From positions 1 to 20,969 of the forward strand of contig VFHG01000111.1 of assembly GCA_009392075.1 (NCBI GenBank): 20,969 nt of DNA. The letters are read 5' to 3'. The stretch's first letter is position 1, and every line of letters begins with the position of its first letter. Source of the DNA: SAR202 cluster bacterium. GTDB lineage: Bacteria; Chloroflexota; Dehalococcoidia; UBA3495. Shown here one piece after another: positions 7,306-14,769 of this stretch. Position numbers and translations under genes: made by a program. The notes beneath the pieces are model-generated. The model was not told where the DNA came from, did not search any database, and was given only the letters and a program-made list of their open reading frames with translations.

Positions 7306-8943
7306 CTAGAACTTCGAGTACTCACCCTCGTCTTTGGTGATGAACTCTAAAACCACAGCATTGCCGGCCTCAGTCTCGGCGATGCCCCGTTTGATAGTAG
7401 GGATGATGTCTCCCGGCGCGGTGATCTTCTCGGTGTAGGCGCCCATAGCCTGGGCAACCTCCGAAAACTCACCCGATAGGCTCTTGATATTGTATTTCTC
7501 GATGGCGACAGGGAACCGGCTGTCGTCGTAGATGGACATGAATGCGTTGTTGATGACGATGGTCATCGTGGGGATGTTGCATCGGACCGCCGTCTCCACG
7601 TCCAGTCCCACGGTGCTGAAGGCAAGATCGCCCATAACATTGATGCACAGCTTGTCCGGCTCGGCCAACTTGGCGCCCATGGCCAGACCCAAGCTGTAGC
7701 CCAGTTGGGTGGACTTGCCCCAGCCGATGAAGCTGCGGGGCGCGCGGGCCTCCCAGAAAGGACTCAAGTACTCCCTGGCGCTACCGGACTCGTGGGTGAT
7801 GATGGTGTTGTCCAAATCGACCGTGTGCATCAGGTCCCAGACTACCCGGTATGGGTTCATGGGCACGTCTTCGGAGGTTAATTTCGGCATCCATTGGGCC
7901 AGCCAAGCTTCTTTAACGAACTTGATATCGTCTTGTAGTACCTGGTTCTTGGGACGGGCGCTGCCCGCCTGGCTCTTGAGTTCGTCCAGTAGTTGGCGCA
8001 GCACCAGCTTGGCGTCGCCCAACATGGCATATTCGGTCTTGAACTCACGGCCGATGGCGTCCTCGTCGTTGGTCAGATGGACCATGGTTTTGCCCTGGGG
8101 AATCGCCTGGGCGAAATTGGTTTTAGTGAAGCTGCAGCCCACGCCAAAAACCAGGTCAGACTCTTTCAGATATTTGTTGGCCTGGGCGGTGGTGCTGGGC
8201 CCGCCGGATCCCAAGGACAGCGGATGGGTCTCCGGGAAGCCGCTCTTGCCCGGCAGGGTGGTCATCACCGGGGCCTGCAAGAACTCGGCGATCTCGATCA
8301 ATTCGGGCGTGGCTTCAGCGTACAAAACGCCCTGACCGGCGTGGATGAGGGGCCGGTCGGCGGCCAAAAGAACTTTGGCGGCTCGGCTCACATCGGCGGG
8401 GTCCGCCTGCTGCAAGACAACTCTGGGCGGCTCGTAGTTGAACAGTTCTTCGGGCAGTTCGGCTGTGGCCACATCTGCCGGTATCTCAAGCAAGACCGGT
8501 CCTGGGCGACCGGTGCGCAGCTTGGTGAAAGCCCGGCGCATGAGGTCCGGTATGCGCTCGACGATGTTGATCTCTTCAGACCATTTGGTGATGGTCTCGT
8601 AGCTTCTTGTGGGGTAGAAATTGGGATGGACGCCCCGCTTCTCACGGGCCATACCGGCGGGCAGCAACAGGATGGGTACAGACTCAGAAAACGCCTGGGC
8701 CACGCCGCCGAAGCCGTTCTCCGCCCCAGGGCCGTTCTGCATCATGAACACGCCCATTTTCTTGCCATTGGTCACTCTGGAGTAGCCATCCACCATGTGG
8801 ATGCCGGTGCCTTCTTGCCTGAAGACGATGGGGCGTATCCCGGCGATAGCCGCCGCTTCCAAAAGGGGCTGGTAGGGGACGCAGCCGATGAACTCAACTC
8901 CCTCCATGCGCAGGATATTGGCTATGGCTGTGACTCCGTCCAT
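7306..8943 (-). CDS. ThDP-dependent enzyme, acetolactate synthase large-subunit-like
   Basis: 545 residues with the three-domain plan of ThDP enzymes. The N-terminal pyrimidine-binding domain has the cofactor-activating glutamate E44 (RQEGTGIHMVDGYSRV). A central domain spans about 180-330. The C-terminal pyrophosphate-binding domain has MGDLAF (438-439 GD) through VINN (465-466), the GD-x(25)-NN Mg-ThDP motif. The usual third residue of GDG is leucine here. Relatives include acetolactate synthases, sulfopyruvate and phosphonopyruvate decarboxylases, benzoylformate decarboxylase and oxalyl-CoA decarboxylase; the substrate cannot be told. No small regulatory subunit (ilvN) is adjacent, which argues against a biosynthetic IlvB role. 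A strong AGGAG precedes the ATG and a consensus -35 promoter lies upstream. Confidence 0.85.
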   Translation of the reverse strand: MDGVTAIANILRMEGVEFIGCVPYQPLLEAAAIAGIRPIVFRQEGTGIHMVDGYSRVTNGKKMGVFMMQNGPGAENGFGGVAQAFSESVPILLLPAGMAREKRGVHPNFYPTRSYETITKWSEEINIVERIPDLMRRAFTKLRTGRPGPVLLEIPADVATAELPEELFNYEPPRVVLQQADPADVSRAAKVLLAADRPLIHAGQGVLYAEATPELIEIAEFLQAPVMTTLPGKSGFPETHPLSLGSGGPSTTAQANKYLKESDLVFGVGCSFTKTNFAQAIPQGKTMVHLTNDEDAIGREFKTEYAMLGDAKLVLRQLLDELKSQAGSARPKNQVLQDDIKFVKEAWLAQWMPKLTSEDVPMNPYRVVWDLMHTVDLDNTIITHESGSAREYLSPFWEARAPRSFIGWGKSTQLGYSLGLAMGAKLAEPDKLCINVMGDLAFSTVGLDVETAVRCNIPTMTIVINNAFMSIYDDSRFPVAIEKYNIKSLSGEFSEVAQAMGAYTEKITAPGDIIPTIKRGIAETEAGNAVVLEFITKDEGEYSKF

Positions 8944-9005
8944 GTTTCTACTCCTTGGTTATGCGCGGGCTAGCTACAACCCACGTAGGGCCACGATTTC
9001 GGGCC

Positions 9006-9034
9006 AGTGTAGATTGCGCGCCTGAAGGTGTCAA
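9006..9034 (-). promoter_or_regulatory. Promoter of the ThDP-enzyme gene
   Basis: Read on the minus strand, a perfect TTGACA (9034-9029) is followed by a 17-bp spacer and TACACT (9011-9006, 4 of 6 consensus bases). The expected start of transcription is near 8999, giving a leader of about 55 nt before the ATG at 8943. Confidence 0.65.
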
Positions 9035-9071
9035 ATCAGGCAGGGCAAAATCCCCTCTCGCTGAGATGAGG

Positions 9072-9506
9072 TTAGGGTTGGGGTTGCGAACTCCAGGGTG
9101 AATACCTGACCGGAATGATTTTGATGACCGGACTTTGGTCTAGATCCATCGCCTGGTATTGGGGATACTTCTCGCGGAGCATGGCTATGGCCAAGGCCCA
9201 TTTTTCGCCCGATTCCAGCAATTCCGCGTCCCCTGAAACCAAGATGTATTGAAGCTTGTCCCAGTCTTCTTCGTAGTGGTCCACCACCAGCGACACCTGA
9301 GGGTTGGCCAAGATGTTCTTTACCCGGCGCAATTGCCGAAGGGGCGTAGTCTTTGGTTTGGCGTCCAGCACCGAGTAGATTGCCTGGCCGTCGAAGACAA
9401 AGCAAACGGGTACGACTTGGGGCCGGCCTTTGGCGTCAGCGGTGGCTAGGTGGCCGGTGCGCGCAGAGCGGAGGAAACGGTCTTGGGCCAGAGAGAGGTT
9501 GGTCAC
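9072..9506 (-). CDS. PPOX-class, probably F420-dependent flavoprotein (Rv0121 type)
   Basis: This 144-residue single-domain split-barrel protein has RTGHLATADAKGRPQVVPVCF near the start, then RQLRRVKNILANPQVSLVVDHYEEDW and a VSGDAELLE strand. This pattern marks the PPOX-class family related to Mycobacterium Rv0121, usually described as probable F420-dependent. Such proteins bind a flavin or deazaflavin at a dimer interface and reduce varied substrates; the real substrate is unknown. The start is GTG, 15 bp after the HEAT-repeat gene's stop, so the two are probably co-transcribed. The C-terminal residues SQPQP are encoded by a low-complexity CAACCCCAACCC stretch that looks like intergenic repeat DNA. 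Family confidence is high; cofactor choice is inferred. Confidence 0.85.
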   Translation of the reverse strand: MTNLSLAQDRFLRSARTGHLATADAKGRPQVVPVCFVFDGQAIYSVLDAKPKTTPLRQLRRVKNILANPQVSLVVDHYEEDWDKLQYILVSGDAELLESGEKWALAIAMLREKYPQYQAMDLDQSPVIKIIPVRYSPWSSQPQP

Positions 9507-9521
9507 TAGTTATCGGCAGCG

Positions 9522-10445
9522 CTAGGATTCGCCGAGGTAGCCCTGGGGGTCTTCATCGAACTCCAGGTCTTCCAATTCCATGCGGGCGGCCTCTTCCAGG
9601 TTGGCGTCGCCATCCCTAACCAACGACTGGAGTACTTTCTTCGCCAACGGACCGCCGATTTTTCCCAGAGCGCTAATCCCAGCCAACTGGACCTCGGAAT
9701 CGGCGTCTTCCAACAGCAAGATCAGATGGGGGACAGCTTCTTCTTCACCCAACTCACCGCAGGCGTGGGCTGTCTCGTAGCGGATGGTCGGCTCTTCGTT
9801 CTGCAGTTCTTGGAGCAGAATCGGTATCCAACCCACTTCGCCGGTGCGGCCCATGGCAAAAATGGCGCTGGCCCGAAAATCCGAGTCTACGCTTTCGTAG
9901 GCCAACGTGATCAGTTGGTTGATCTCCATGGTGTTGAAGGGCGCCACCGCTTCCATGCAACGCCGCCGGACTTCGAGAGGTTCCTCTTCGTCTTCCAGTA
10001 CCTGCATTAGATTGTCATGGATAAGCTCAGCGTCCCTGGCCAGCAGCTTGCCTGCCTGGGCCAACGTGGGGAAGCGTCCCAGGGCGCTAGCGGCCGCGGA
10101 GCGCACCTCGTAGCCTTTCTCCGACCGCAATACGTTCACCAACGCGGGGATCACCGACCGGTCGTCATGCTCCCAGAGACCATCCATGGCAACCTTTAAC
10201 AGAGGTTCGTCGTCGCCGTCGAGGCACAACTTGAAGATCGCAGTGAAGTCCAATTCGGGGTTATCTTCGGCCAATTCGACCATGGTCGAGGCGATATCGC
10301 GCTGCCGTTCGACGGAGAGAGGATACCAAGCAGATGCGAAGAGCCCCAGCTCCTCTGGAGAGAGGTCTGAAATCTCGTAGAAGTCCACGGCGGAGAGGCG
10401 GCCCGTGGGGTCGGTAACGTTCTCTAGGAAGAATTCGAAAGACAT
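9522..10445 (-). CDS. HEAT-repeat protein
   Basis: 307 residues, strongly acidic, with no signal peptide or membrane segment. From about residue 80 the sequence is a run of paired helices typical of HEAT/PBS-lyase-like repeats. Examples are EVRSAAASALGRF (about 113-125), DFRASAIFAMGRTGEVGWIPIL (189-210), TIRYETAHACGELGEEEAVPHL (220-241) and EVQLAGISALGKIG (251-264). Such repeats form a curved protein-binding scaffold; the partner cannot be guessed. The first 75 residues are unlike the repeats and may be a separate helical cap. The gene has its own extended -10 promoter candidate upstream and is followed 15 bp later by the PPOX flavoprotein. Confidence 0.85.
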   Translation of the reverse strand: MSFEFFLENVTDPTGRLSAVDFYEISDLSPEELGLFASAWYPLSVERQRDIASTMVELAEDNPELDFTAIFKLCLDGDDEPLLKVAMDGLWEHDDRSVIPALVNVLRSEKGYEVRSAAASALGRFPTLAQAGKLLARDAELIHDNLMQVLEDEEEPLEVRRRCMEAVAPFNTMEINQLITLAYESVDSDFRASAIFAMGRTGEVGWIPILLQELQNEEPTIRYETAHACGELGEEEAVPHLILLLEDADSEVQLAGISALGKIGGPLAKKVLQSLVRDGDANLEEAARMELEDLEFDEDPQGYLGES

Positions 10446-10530
10446 CTATCTTCGGTTCCTGTCCTGAGTTGCTGTGGCCGTTTCAGCCTCTGGGAAAGGC
10501 TTGTATTTGTCTCTCCCAGGCACGTATTTC

Positions 10531-10539
10531 AGTATATCA
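10531..10539 (-). promoter_or_regulatory. Extended -10 promoter of the HEAT-repeat gene
   Basis: On the minus strand TGATATACT gives a TGn-TATACT extended -10 element about 86 bp before the HEAT ATG, in the 124-bp gap after nnr. No good -35 box is at the standard distance, which extended -10 promoters tolerate. Confidence 0.45.
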
Positions 10540-10569
10540 CAGGGGTTCCGAGCCAAGACCAGCAGGTAG

Positions 10570-12126
10570 TCACACTTCCTTGATCCACCTCAGTGAGGAC
10601 GGAACCTCTAGCAGCAGGTCGGACGCCGCCATGCCCGCGTCTCCCAGCCGTGAAGCGACCTCCCGTCCGGCCTCTCCATGCAGGTAGACCCCGGAGGCCG
10701 CCGCGATGTTGGGGGCCAAACCTTGGGCCATTAACCCGCCGATGATGCCGCTGAGAACGTCTCCGGTGCCTCCAGTCGCCATCCCTGGATTGGCGAACGA
10801 TGCGACCCTGACGGCGCCGTCGGACTGGCCGATCAACGTGTTGGCGCCCTTCAGGACCAAGGTCACGTTCCACTTCGTGGCGTACTCCCGCGTAACGGCG
10901 ATCCGATCTTTCTGAATCTCGGCGGTCGAGAGTCCGGTCAATGTTGCCAGCTCTCCGGGGTGAGGCGTCAAGACCATCGGCCCCCGCTCACGCTCCTGCC
11001 AGGCTTCGATGCGGGCCAGGTTGTTCAGGCCGTCGGCATCGACCAGCGCCGGTAGTTCCGAAAGGCCAGAACTCTCTTGGTTGAACAGCAGGTCTTCAAC
11101 GAAACTCACCGTGCCATCGGACAAGCCCAGACCGCAGCCCACCACGATATTGTCGTAGCGGCGTGAACCCTCCCGGAGCGTTTGCGCAGCGTGGGCAGAG
11201 ACCCGGCCGTCGTCATCAGGCAGGGGAAGGTGGATGGGCTCGGTGGACTTGGCGGCCGCGATGGGATAAACATCTTCCGGAGTGGCCAGGGTGACCAATC
11301 CAGCCCCGGCCCGCACGCTGGCTTGGGATGCCAAGTAGGCTGCGCCCACGTAATTCCGAGACCCAGCAACTACAAGTACGTGGCCAAAGGTGCCTTTGTG
11401 GGAGTCAAACGGTCTTTGAGGCAGGTGTTCCGACACCCAACGCCGTTCCAACGATTCAAGTTGGATATCCGTTTCTTCTTTGAGGCCGGGAGGAACGCCG
11501 ATGTCCAGCACCCGCATGTCTCCGGCGTGCTCAGTGCCGGGAAAATTCAGCAATCCCACCTTGGGATAGCCCAGGGCGAAGGTCACGTCACACGGAACTC
11601 CCAGTTGGTCAACCTCGCCCGTGTCTGCATTCAGTCCGGTGGGGAGGTCTAATGCCAGCAATATGGGTGGCTTAGAGGCTGACCGGACATTGTCCAGGCA
11701 TTGCATGGTTTGCTTCACCGGCCCTTCCAAAGGACGGGCGCGCCCGGTGCCCAATACGGCGTCTATCACGAGGGCGGAACGAGCCATCATCAGCTCCAGT
11801 CCACTCGGCGATGCGACGTCGATGATCCGGACGCCATATTCAAGGGCCAGGGCCAACTTGGGGTCGGGTTCTGGCCGCCCGCCCACTACGAAACAGATGA
11901 CTTCGGCGCCCCAGCGTCGCAGGTGCCGGGCGGCAACCAGCCCGTCGGCCCCATTGTTGCCAGGCCCAACCAGCACCATGATTCGCACACCAGCAGCGCC
12001 GGCCATGTCCCGCGCCCCTTGCGCGACAGCCAGACCGGCGTTCTCCATCAGGGTGTCAGTGCTGACTCCGGCCCTCTCCGACGCCTGCTCGATGGCCGTC
12101 ATCTGTGTAGCGGTAACGATCTTCAC
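10570..12126 (-). CDS. nnr: Bifunctional NAD(P)H-hydrate repair enzyme (epimerase/dehydratase)
   Basis: 518 residues, the standard fused YjeF_N-YjeF_C form. The enzyme repairs hydrated NADH/NADPH: the N-domain epimerises the R form to the S form, and the C-domain dehydrates the S form using ADP. The N-domain (about 1-225) shows GPGNNGADGLVAARHL (about 54-69) and DAVLGTG with its catalytic aspartate (about 121). The C-domain has GHVLVVAGSRNYVGAA, LTPHPGELATLTG (about 385-397) and the NPGMATGGTGDVLSG loop (about 445-459) with the catalytic aspartate. Its ATG overlaps the acpS stop by 4 bp, indicating translational coupling, a common acpS-nnr pairing in bacteria. Confidence 0.96.
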   Translation of the reverse strand: MKIVTATQMTAIEQASERAGVSTDTLMENAGLAVAQGARDMAGAAGVRIMVLVGPGNNGADGLVAARHLRRWGAEVICFVVGGRPEPDPKLALALEYGVRIIDVASPSGLELMMARSALVIDAVLGTGRARPLEGPVKQTMQCLDNVRSASKPPILLALDLPTGLNADTGEVDQLGVPCDVTFALGYPKVGLLNFPGTEHAGDMRVLDIGVPPGLKEETDIQLESLERRWVSEHLPQRPFDSHKGTFGHVLVVAGSRNYVGAAYLASQASVRAGAGLVTLATPEDVYPIAAAKSTEPIHLPLPDDDGRVSAHAAQTLREGSRRYDNIVVGCGLGLSDGTVSFVEDLLFNQESSGLSELPALVDADGLNNLARIEAWQERERGPMVLTPHPGELATLTGLSTAEIQKDRIAVTREYATKWNVTLVLKGANTLIGQSDGAVRVASFANPGMATGGTGDVLSGIIGGLMAQGLAPNIAAASGVYLHGEAGREVASRLGDAGMAASDLLLEVPSSLRWIKEV

Positions 12127-12497
12127 GGTGTCTCTTCGCGTTGGGCCACCACGAAAGCCACAGCGTATTCACGGGAGTGGGAGATACTGAGGGACATCTC
12201 GCCCACCTGCAACCACTCCGCCCGCTTTTCAGCCCGGCCGTGGAGCCTCAAACTGGGAGCGCCGCTATCCGCGCGGATGACTTCGATGTCCTTCCAACTG
12301 ACTCCGCGGACTCCGGTGCCCAACGCCTTCATGGCCGCCTCTTTTGCGGCAAATCGGCCGGCCAGGTTTGGCGCCCGGCCGCGGCAGTAAGCGATCTCAT
12401 CCGGGGTGAAGACGCGATTCAAGAACCGTTGGCCATAGCGGTCCAACACCTGCTTGATACGAGGAATCTCGATGATGTCGACGCCTGTTGTAAGCAT
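12123..12497 (-). CDS. acpS: Holo-[acyl-carrier-protein] synthase
   Basis: 124 residues, typical AcpS length. The enzyme moves 4'-phosphopantetheine from CoA to the serine of acyl carrier protein, activating fatty-acid synthesis. The signature TGVDIIEIPRI has metal ligand D7, and GRFAAKEAAMKALGTG has ligand E53; SLSISHSREYAVAFV is the usual C-terminal strand. The protein acts as a cytosolic trimer. The gene lies 19 bp after metF and overlaps nnr by 4 bp, so all three are probably one transcript. Confidence 0.96.
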   Translation of the reverse strand: MLTTGVDIIEIPRIKQVLDRYGQRFLNRVFTPDEIAYCRGRAPNLAGRFAAKEAAMKALGTGVRGVSWKDIEVIRADSGAPSLRLHGRAEKRAEWLQVGEMSLSISHSREYAVAFVVAQREETP

Positions 12498-12516
12498 CGC
12501 CCGCCAAAAAGACGAA

Positions 12517-13398
12517 TCAGTCTTGCCGTTGGTGTCCGGCGATCTGCAGGTTATCCAAGATACGGGACACCGAGTAGCTGCGGTTCAACACGTAAAAATG
12601 GACGCCGGGCACTCCGTAATCCCAGAGTTCGCGCACCTGGGCAGTGGCGTACTCTACTCCCATGTCGCGGGCGCTGTGATCGCTATCTGCGTACTTGTCC
12701 AATAACTTGTCCAGGTCCGGGGGGATCTTTGAGCCGCTGAGAGTGGTGAACCGGCGGACTTGAGCAGAGTTCAGCACCGGAAGCACGCCCGGGATGATGG
12801 GTATTTCGATTCCCTCGGCGCGGGCCCGTTCCACGAAATCAAAATAAAACCGGTTGTCATAAAACAACTGAGTCACGAGAAAATCGGCCCCGTTGTCCAC
12901 CTTCATCTTGACGAATTTCAAGTCGGCATCCAGGTCTACAGACTCGGTATGACCCTCCGGATAGCAAGCGGCGGCCACGCCGAACTTGTAGTTGGACACA
13001 ACATGGTGAAGCAGGTCTGTGGCATGCTTAAACCCGCCCTCCACGGGGACGAACTCCGTAGTGCCCTTGGGGGGGTCGCCACGCAAGGCGATGATATTCT
13101 CCACCCCTTCTTCCTGCAACCGTGACAATACTTCGTCGAGCTCTTCTTTGTTCTGGCCAACGCAGGTCAGGTGGGCCATCACTTCCACGTCTGTGTTCCG
13201 CTTGATCTCGAGCGTGATCTCTTCAGTGAAGGCGCGGGTCGAGCCGCCGGCCCCGTAGGTCACCGACACAAAGTCTGGACGATACTGCTTCAGCTCATCC
13301 AAAGTCTCCAGCACTGCTGGGATTCCCTCCGCTTGCCGGGGAGGAAAAAACTCGAACGATATCGGGCGCGTTTTTGTCAGGATGTCTTTGATCTTCAA
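12517..13398 (-). CDS. metF: 5,10-methylenetetrahydrofolate reductase
   Basis: MetF reduces methylene-THF to methyl-THF with an FAD cofactor, feeding methionine synthesis or a Wood-Ljungdahl-type methyl branch. The TIM-barrel landmarks are ISFEFFPPR (catalytic glutamate, about residue 16), SVTYGAGGS, HLTCVGQN, ALRGDPP, YPEGH and VTQLFYDN. I chose the TTG at 13398 because MKIKDILTKTRP matches where family members begin, giving 293 residues. An upstream in-frame TTG at 13479 with GGAG at good spacing would add 27 residues that are not family-like, so the start is uncertain. A strong promoter lies at 13505-13533. No SAM riboswitch was seen in the leader. Confidence 0.95.
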   Translation of the reverse strand: MKIKDILTKTRPISFEFFPPRQAEGIPAVLETLDELKQYRPDFVSVTYGAGGSTRAFTEEITLEIKRNTDVEVMAHLTCVGQNKEELDEVLSRLQEEGVENIIALRGDPPKGTTEFVPVEGGFKHATDLLHHVVSNYKFGVAAACYPEGHTESVDLDADLKFVKMKVDNGADFLVTQLFYDNRFYFDFVERARAEGIEIPIIPGVLPVLNSAQVRRFTTLSGSKIPPDLDKLLDKYADSDHSARDMGVEYATAQVRELWDYGVPGVHFYVLNRSYSVSRILDNLQIAGHQRQD

Positions 13399-13415
13399 AC
13401 TGCGTATCCAACGAC

Positions 13416-13440
13416 TGCCGGCAGATTCAGCCCGCCGGCA
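13416..13440 (-). other. GC-rich hairpin in the metF leader (or 5' coding end)
   Basis: TGCCGGC pairs with GCCGGCA (7 bp) across an 11-base loop, just before the preferred metF start. On the minus strand no T-run follows, so it is not a terminator. It could occlude the ribosome site or simply lie within the longer form of metF. Confidence 0.35.
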
Positions 13441-13504
13441 AAACGTGATCGTACCGGTGAAAATAATCGCCCGTGACAATGAAAAGTCTCCGCGGCGACA
13501 TCAA

Positions 13505-13533
13505 ATCATAGCATCGGGCCAGATGGCTGTCGA
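13505..13533 (-). promoter_or_regulatory. Promoter of the metF-acpS-nnr operon
   Basis: On the minus strand TCGACA (13533-13528, 5 of 6 consensus bases), a 17-bp spacer and TATGAT (13510-13505, 5 of 6) form a good sigma-70-type promoter. TGC directly before the -10 adds an extended -10. Predicted transcription starts near 13498, so the leader is about 100 nt if metF begins at 13398 and about 20 nt if at 13479. Confidence 0.65.
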
Positions 13534-13578
13534 ACTGTCCAGGCTCATTATCCGACTGGCCGGGCGGTTATATCTTGG

Positions 13579-14358
13579 TTAAAACTCCGGTTGACGCTTC
13601 TCTACAAACGCCTGGATTCCTTCCCCTGGATGGGGCGAGGTGGTCATGTACTGGACAAAAGCAAGGGCCTCCAGCGCCACGCCGTCTTCCATGGGCATTC
13701 CCATGCCACGGAGCGTCACCGCCTTGATCAACGCCAGGCCTTCACGGCTCTTCGTTCGCAGGGGACCGAGGATCGTTTCCAGTTCATCGTCCAAGCCGTC
13801 AGCGGGGGCGGAGCGCAGGGCCAGTCCCCATTCAACGGCCTCGGCCCCGGAGATCCACTTTCCCGTTGTGAGCAATTCCATCGCCCGTTGCAGGCCCACG
13901 CGGCGGGGTAGCCGTTGGGTCGAGCCGCCGCCGGGCATCAGACCGAAGTTCACGTGTTGGTCACCGATGCGGGCATCCTCGGCCACCAGGGTCATGTCGC
14001 AGGCCATCATCAGCTCAAGACCACCTGCCAAAGCGAATCCGTGCACGACGGCAATCGCCGGGAAGGGCAAGCTCTCGATCTGGCGGAGTGTTTCGGTAAC
14101 CTGCCGTAGGTACGGCGGCAGCAGAGTAAGGTCAGCGAAGGTGGTCTGAAAATAGGTGAGGTCTGCGCCAGCGCAGAAGGCCCGTCCTTCGCCTCGGATC
14201 ACCAACGCTTTTATGGACTCATCGGCCCCGGCCTCGGCGATGGCCGCCGAAAGTTCTGTGATCAACTCCGGGCTCAGGGCATTGAGCGCGTCGGGACGGT
14301 TCAACCGGATGGTTGCCACCCGGTTTTCTTTCTCCAGTTTGATGTTGGTATACTCCAC
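13579..14358 (-). CDS. Enoyl-CoA hydratase/isomerase family protein (crotonase fold)
   Basis: 259 residues, standard crotonase length. The fold binds acyl-CoA thioesters and stabilises an oxyanion; members hydrate, isomerise or cleave. The oxyanion-hole segments are FCAGADL (61-67) and FALAGGLEL (108-116). E115 corresponds to the first catalytic glutamate of classic hydratases. The position of the second, normally in a GQPE motif, reads GDQH (H135), so ordinary enoyl-CoA hydration is doubtful and another crotonase reaction may apply. The start is GTG with GGAGG six bases upstream. The gene diverges from the DUF167 gene and is separated from metF by about 100 bp that carry the metF promoter. 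Confidence 0.9.
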   Translation of the reverse strand: MEYTNIKLEKENRVATIRLNRPDALNALSPELITELSAAIAEAGADESIKALVIRGEGRAFCAGADLTYFQTTFADLTLLPPYLRQVTETLRQIESLPFPAIAVVHGFALAGGLELMMACDMTLVAEDARIGDQHVNFGLMPGGGSTQRLPRRVGLQRAMELLTTGKWISGAEAVEWGLALRSAPADGLDDELETILGPLRTKSREGLALIKAVTLRGMGMPMEDGVALEALAFVQYMTTSPHPGEGIQAFVEKRQPEF

Positions 14359-14393
14359 CGGACGCCTCCTACGGGACGGATGTCTTCGAACCT

Positions 14394-14402
14394 AATATAC
14401 CA
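14394..14402 (-). promoter_or_regulatory. Extended -10 promoter of the crotonase gene
   Basis: On the minus strand TGGTATATT is a TGn-TATATT extended -10 element about 36 bp before the GTG start. No convincing -35 box accompanies it. Confidence 0.45.
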
Positions 14403-14452
14403 GACGGCCCCAGCCCACCACCCGGTGACCACTCCCAACAGGTGCCTACGCC

Positions 14453-14746
14453 ATGCCCCCAAACCCCGGTGAGAGTTGCACGATCAAGGTCAGGGTGCAG
14501 CCTAAATCATCCCGGAACCAGGTGGACGGCTTTCAGGATGGCGCCCTTCGGGTTCGAGTCACAGCCGCACCCACAGAAGGTCAGGCAAACGCCGCAGTGA
14601 TTGCCCTTCTCGCCAAGACTTTGGGTGTCAGCAAATCACGGCTGGGGATAATTCGGGGATACAGCTCCAGAGACAAAGTTGTTTCAGTGGACACATTGAC
14701 TGAGCAAGAGGTACGGCGGAAAATCGAGGTTGGGGTTAATAGCTAA
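14453..14746 (+). CDS. DUF167/UPF0235 (YggU-like) protein
   Basis: 97 residues, the family's normal size. The diagnostic features are an N-terminal strand pair (IKVRVQPKSSRNQVDGF), LRVRVTAAPTEGQANAAVIALLAKTLGVSKSRLGIIRGYSSRDKVV split across 32-76, and a polar C-terminus. The family is widespread and small; structures exist but no biochemical function is established to my knowledge. AGGTG lies 8 bp before the ATG. The phosphatase gene follows after 23 bp, so the two are probably co-transcribed. Confidence 0.92.
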   Translation: MPPNPGESCTIKVRVQPKSSRNQVDGFQDGALRVRVTAAPTEGQANAAVIALLAKTLGVSKSRLGIIRGYSSRDKVVSVDTLTEQEVRRKIEVGVNS

Positions 14747-14769
14747 CTTAACACGGGCGAGAGCAAAAT

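Noticed and set aside
7993..8973. Open frame of 326 codons on the plus strand
   Set aside because: It is antisense to the ThDP enzyme, whose catalytic Glu and GD...NN motifs establish the minus strand as coding.
12141..12740. Open frame of 199 codons on the plus strand
   Set aside because: It is antisense to acpS and metF, both firmly identified.
13399..13500. SAM riboswitch ahead of metF
   Set aside because: The leader has one GC hairpin but none of the conserved SAM-I or SAM-II core sequences I could recognise.
14545..14565. tRNA T-loop-like GGTTCGAGTC
   Set aside because: It is inside the DUF167 coding region, with no acceptor or anticodon stem around it.
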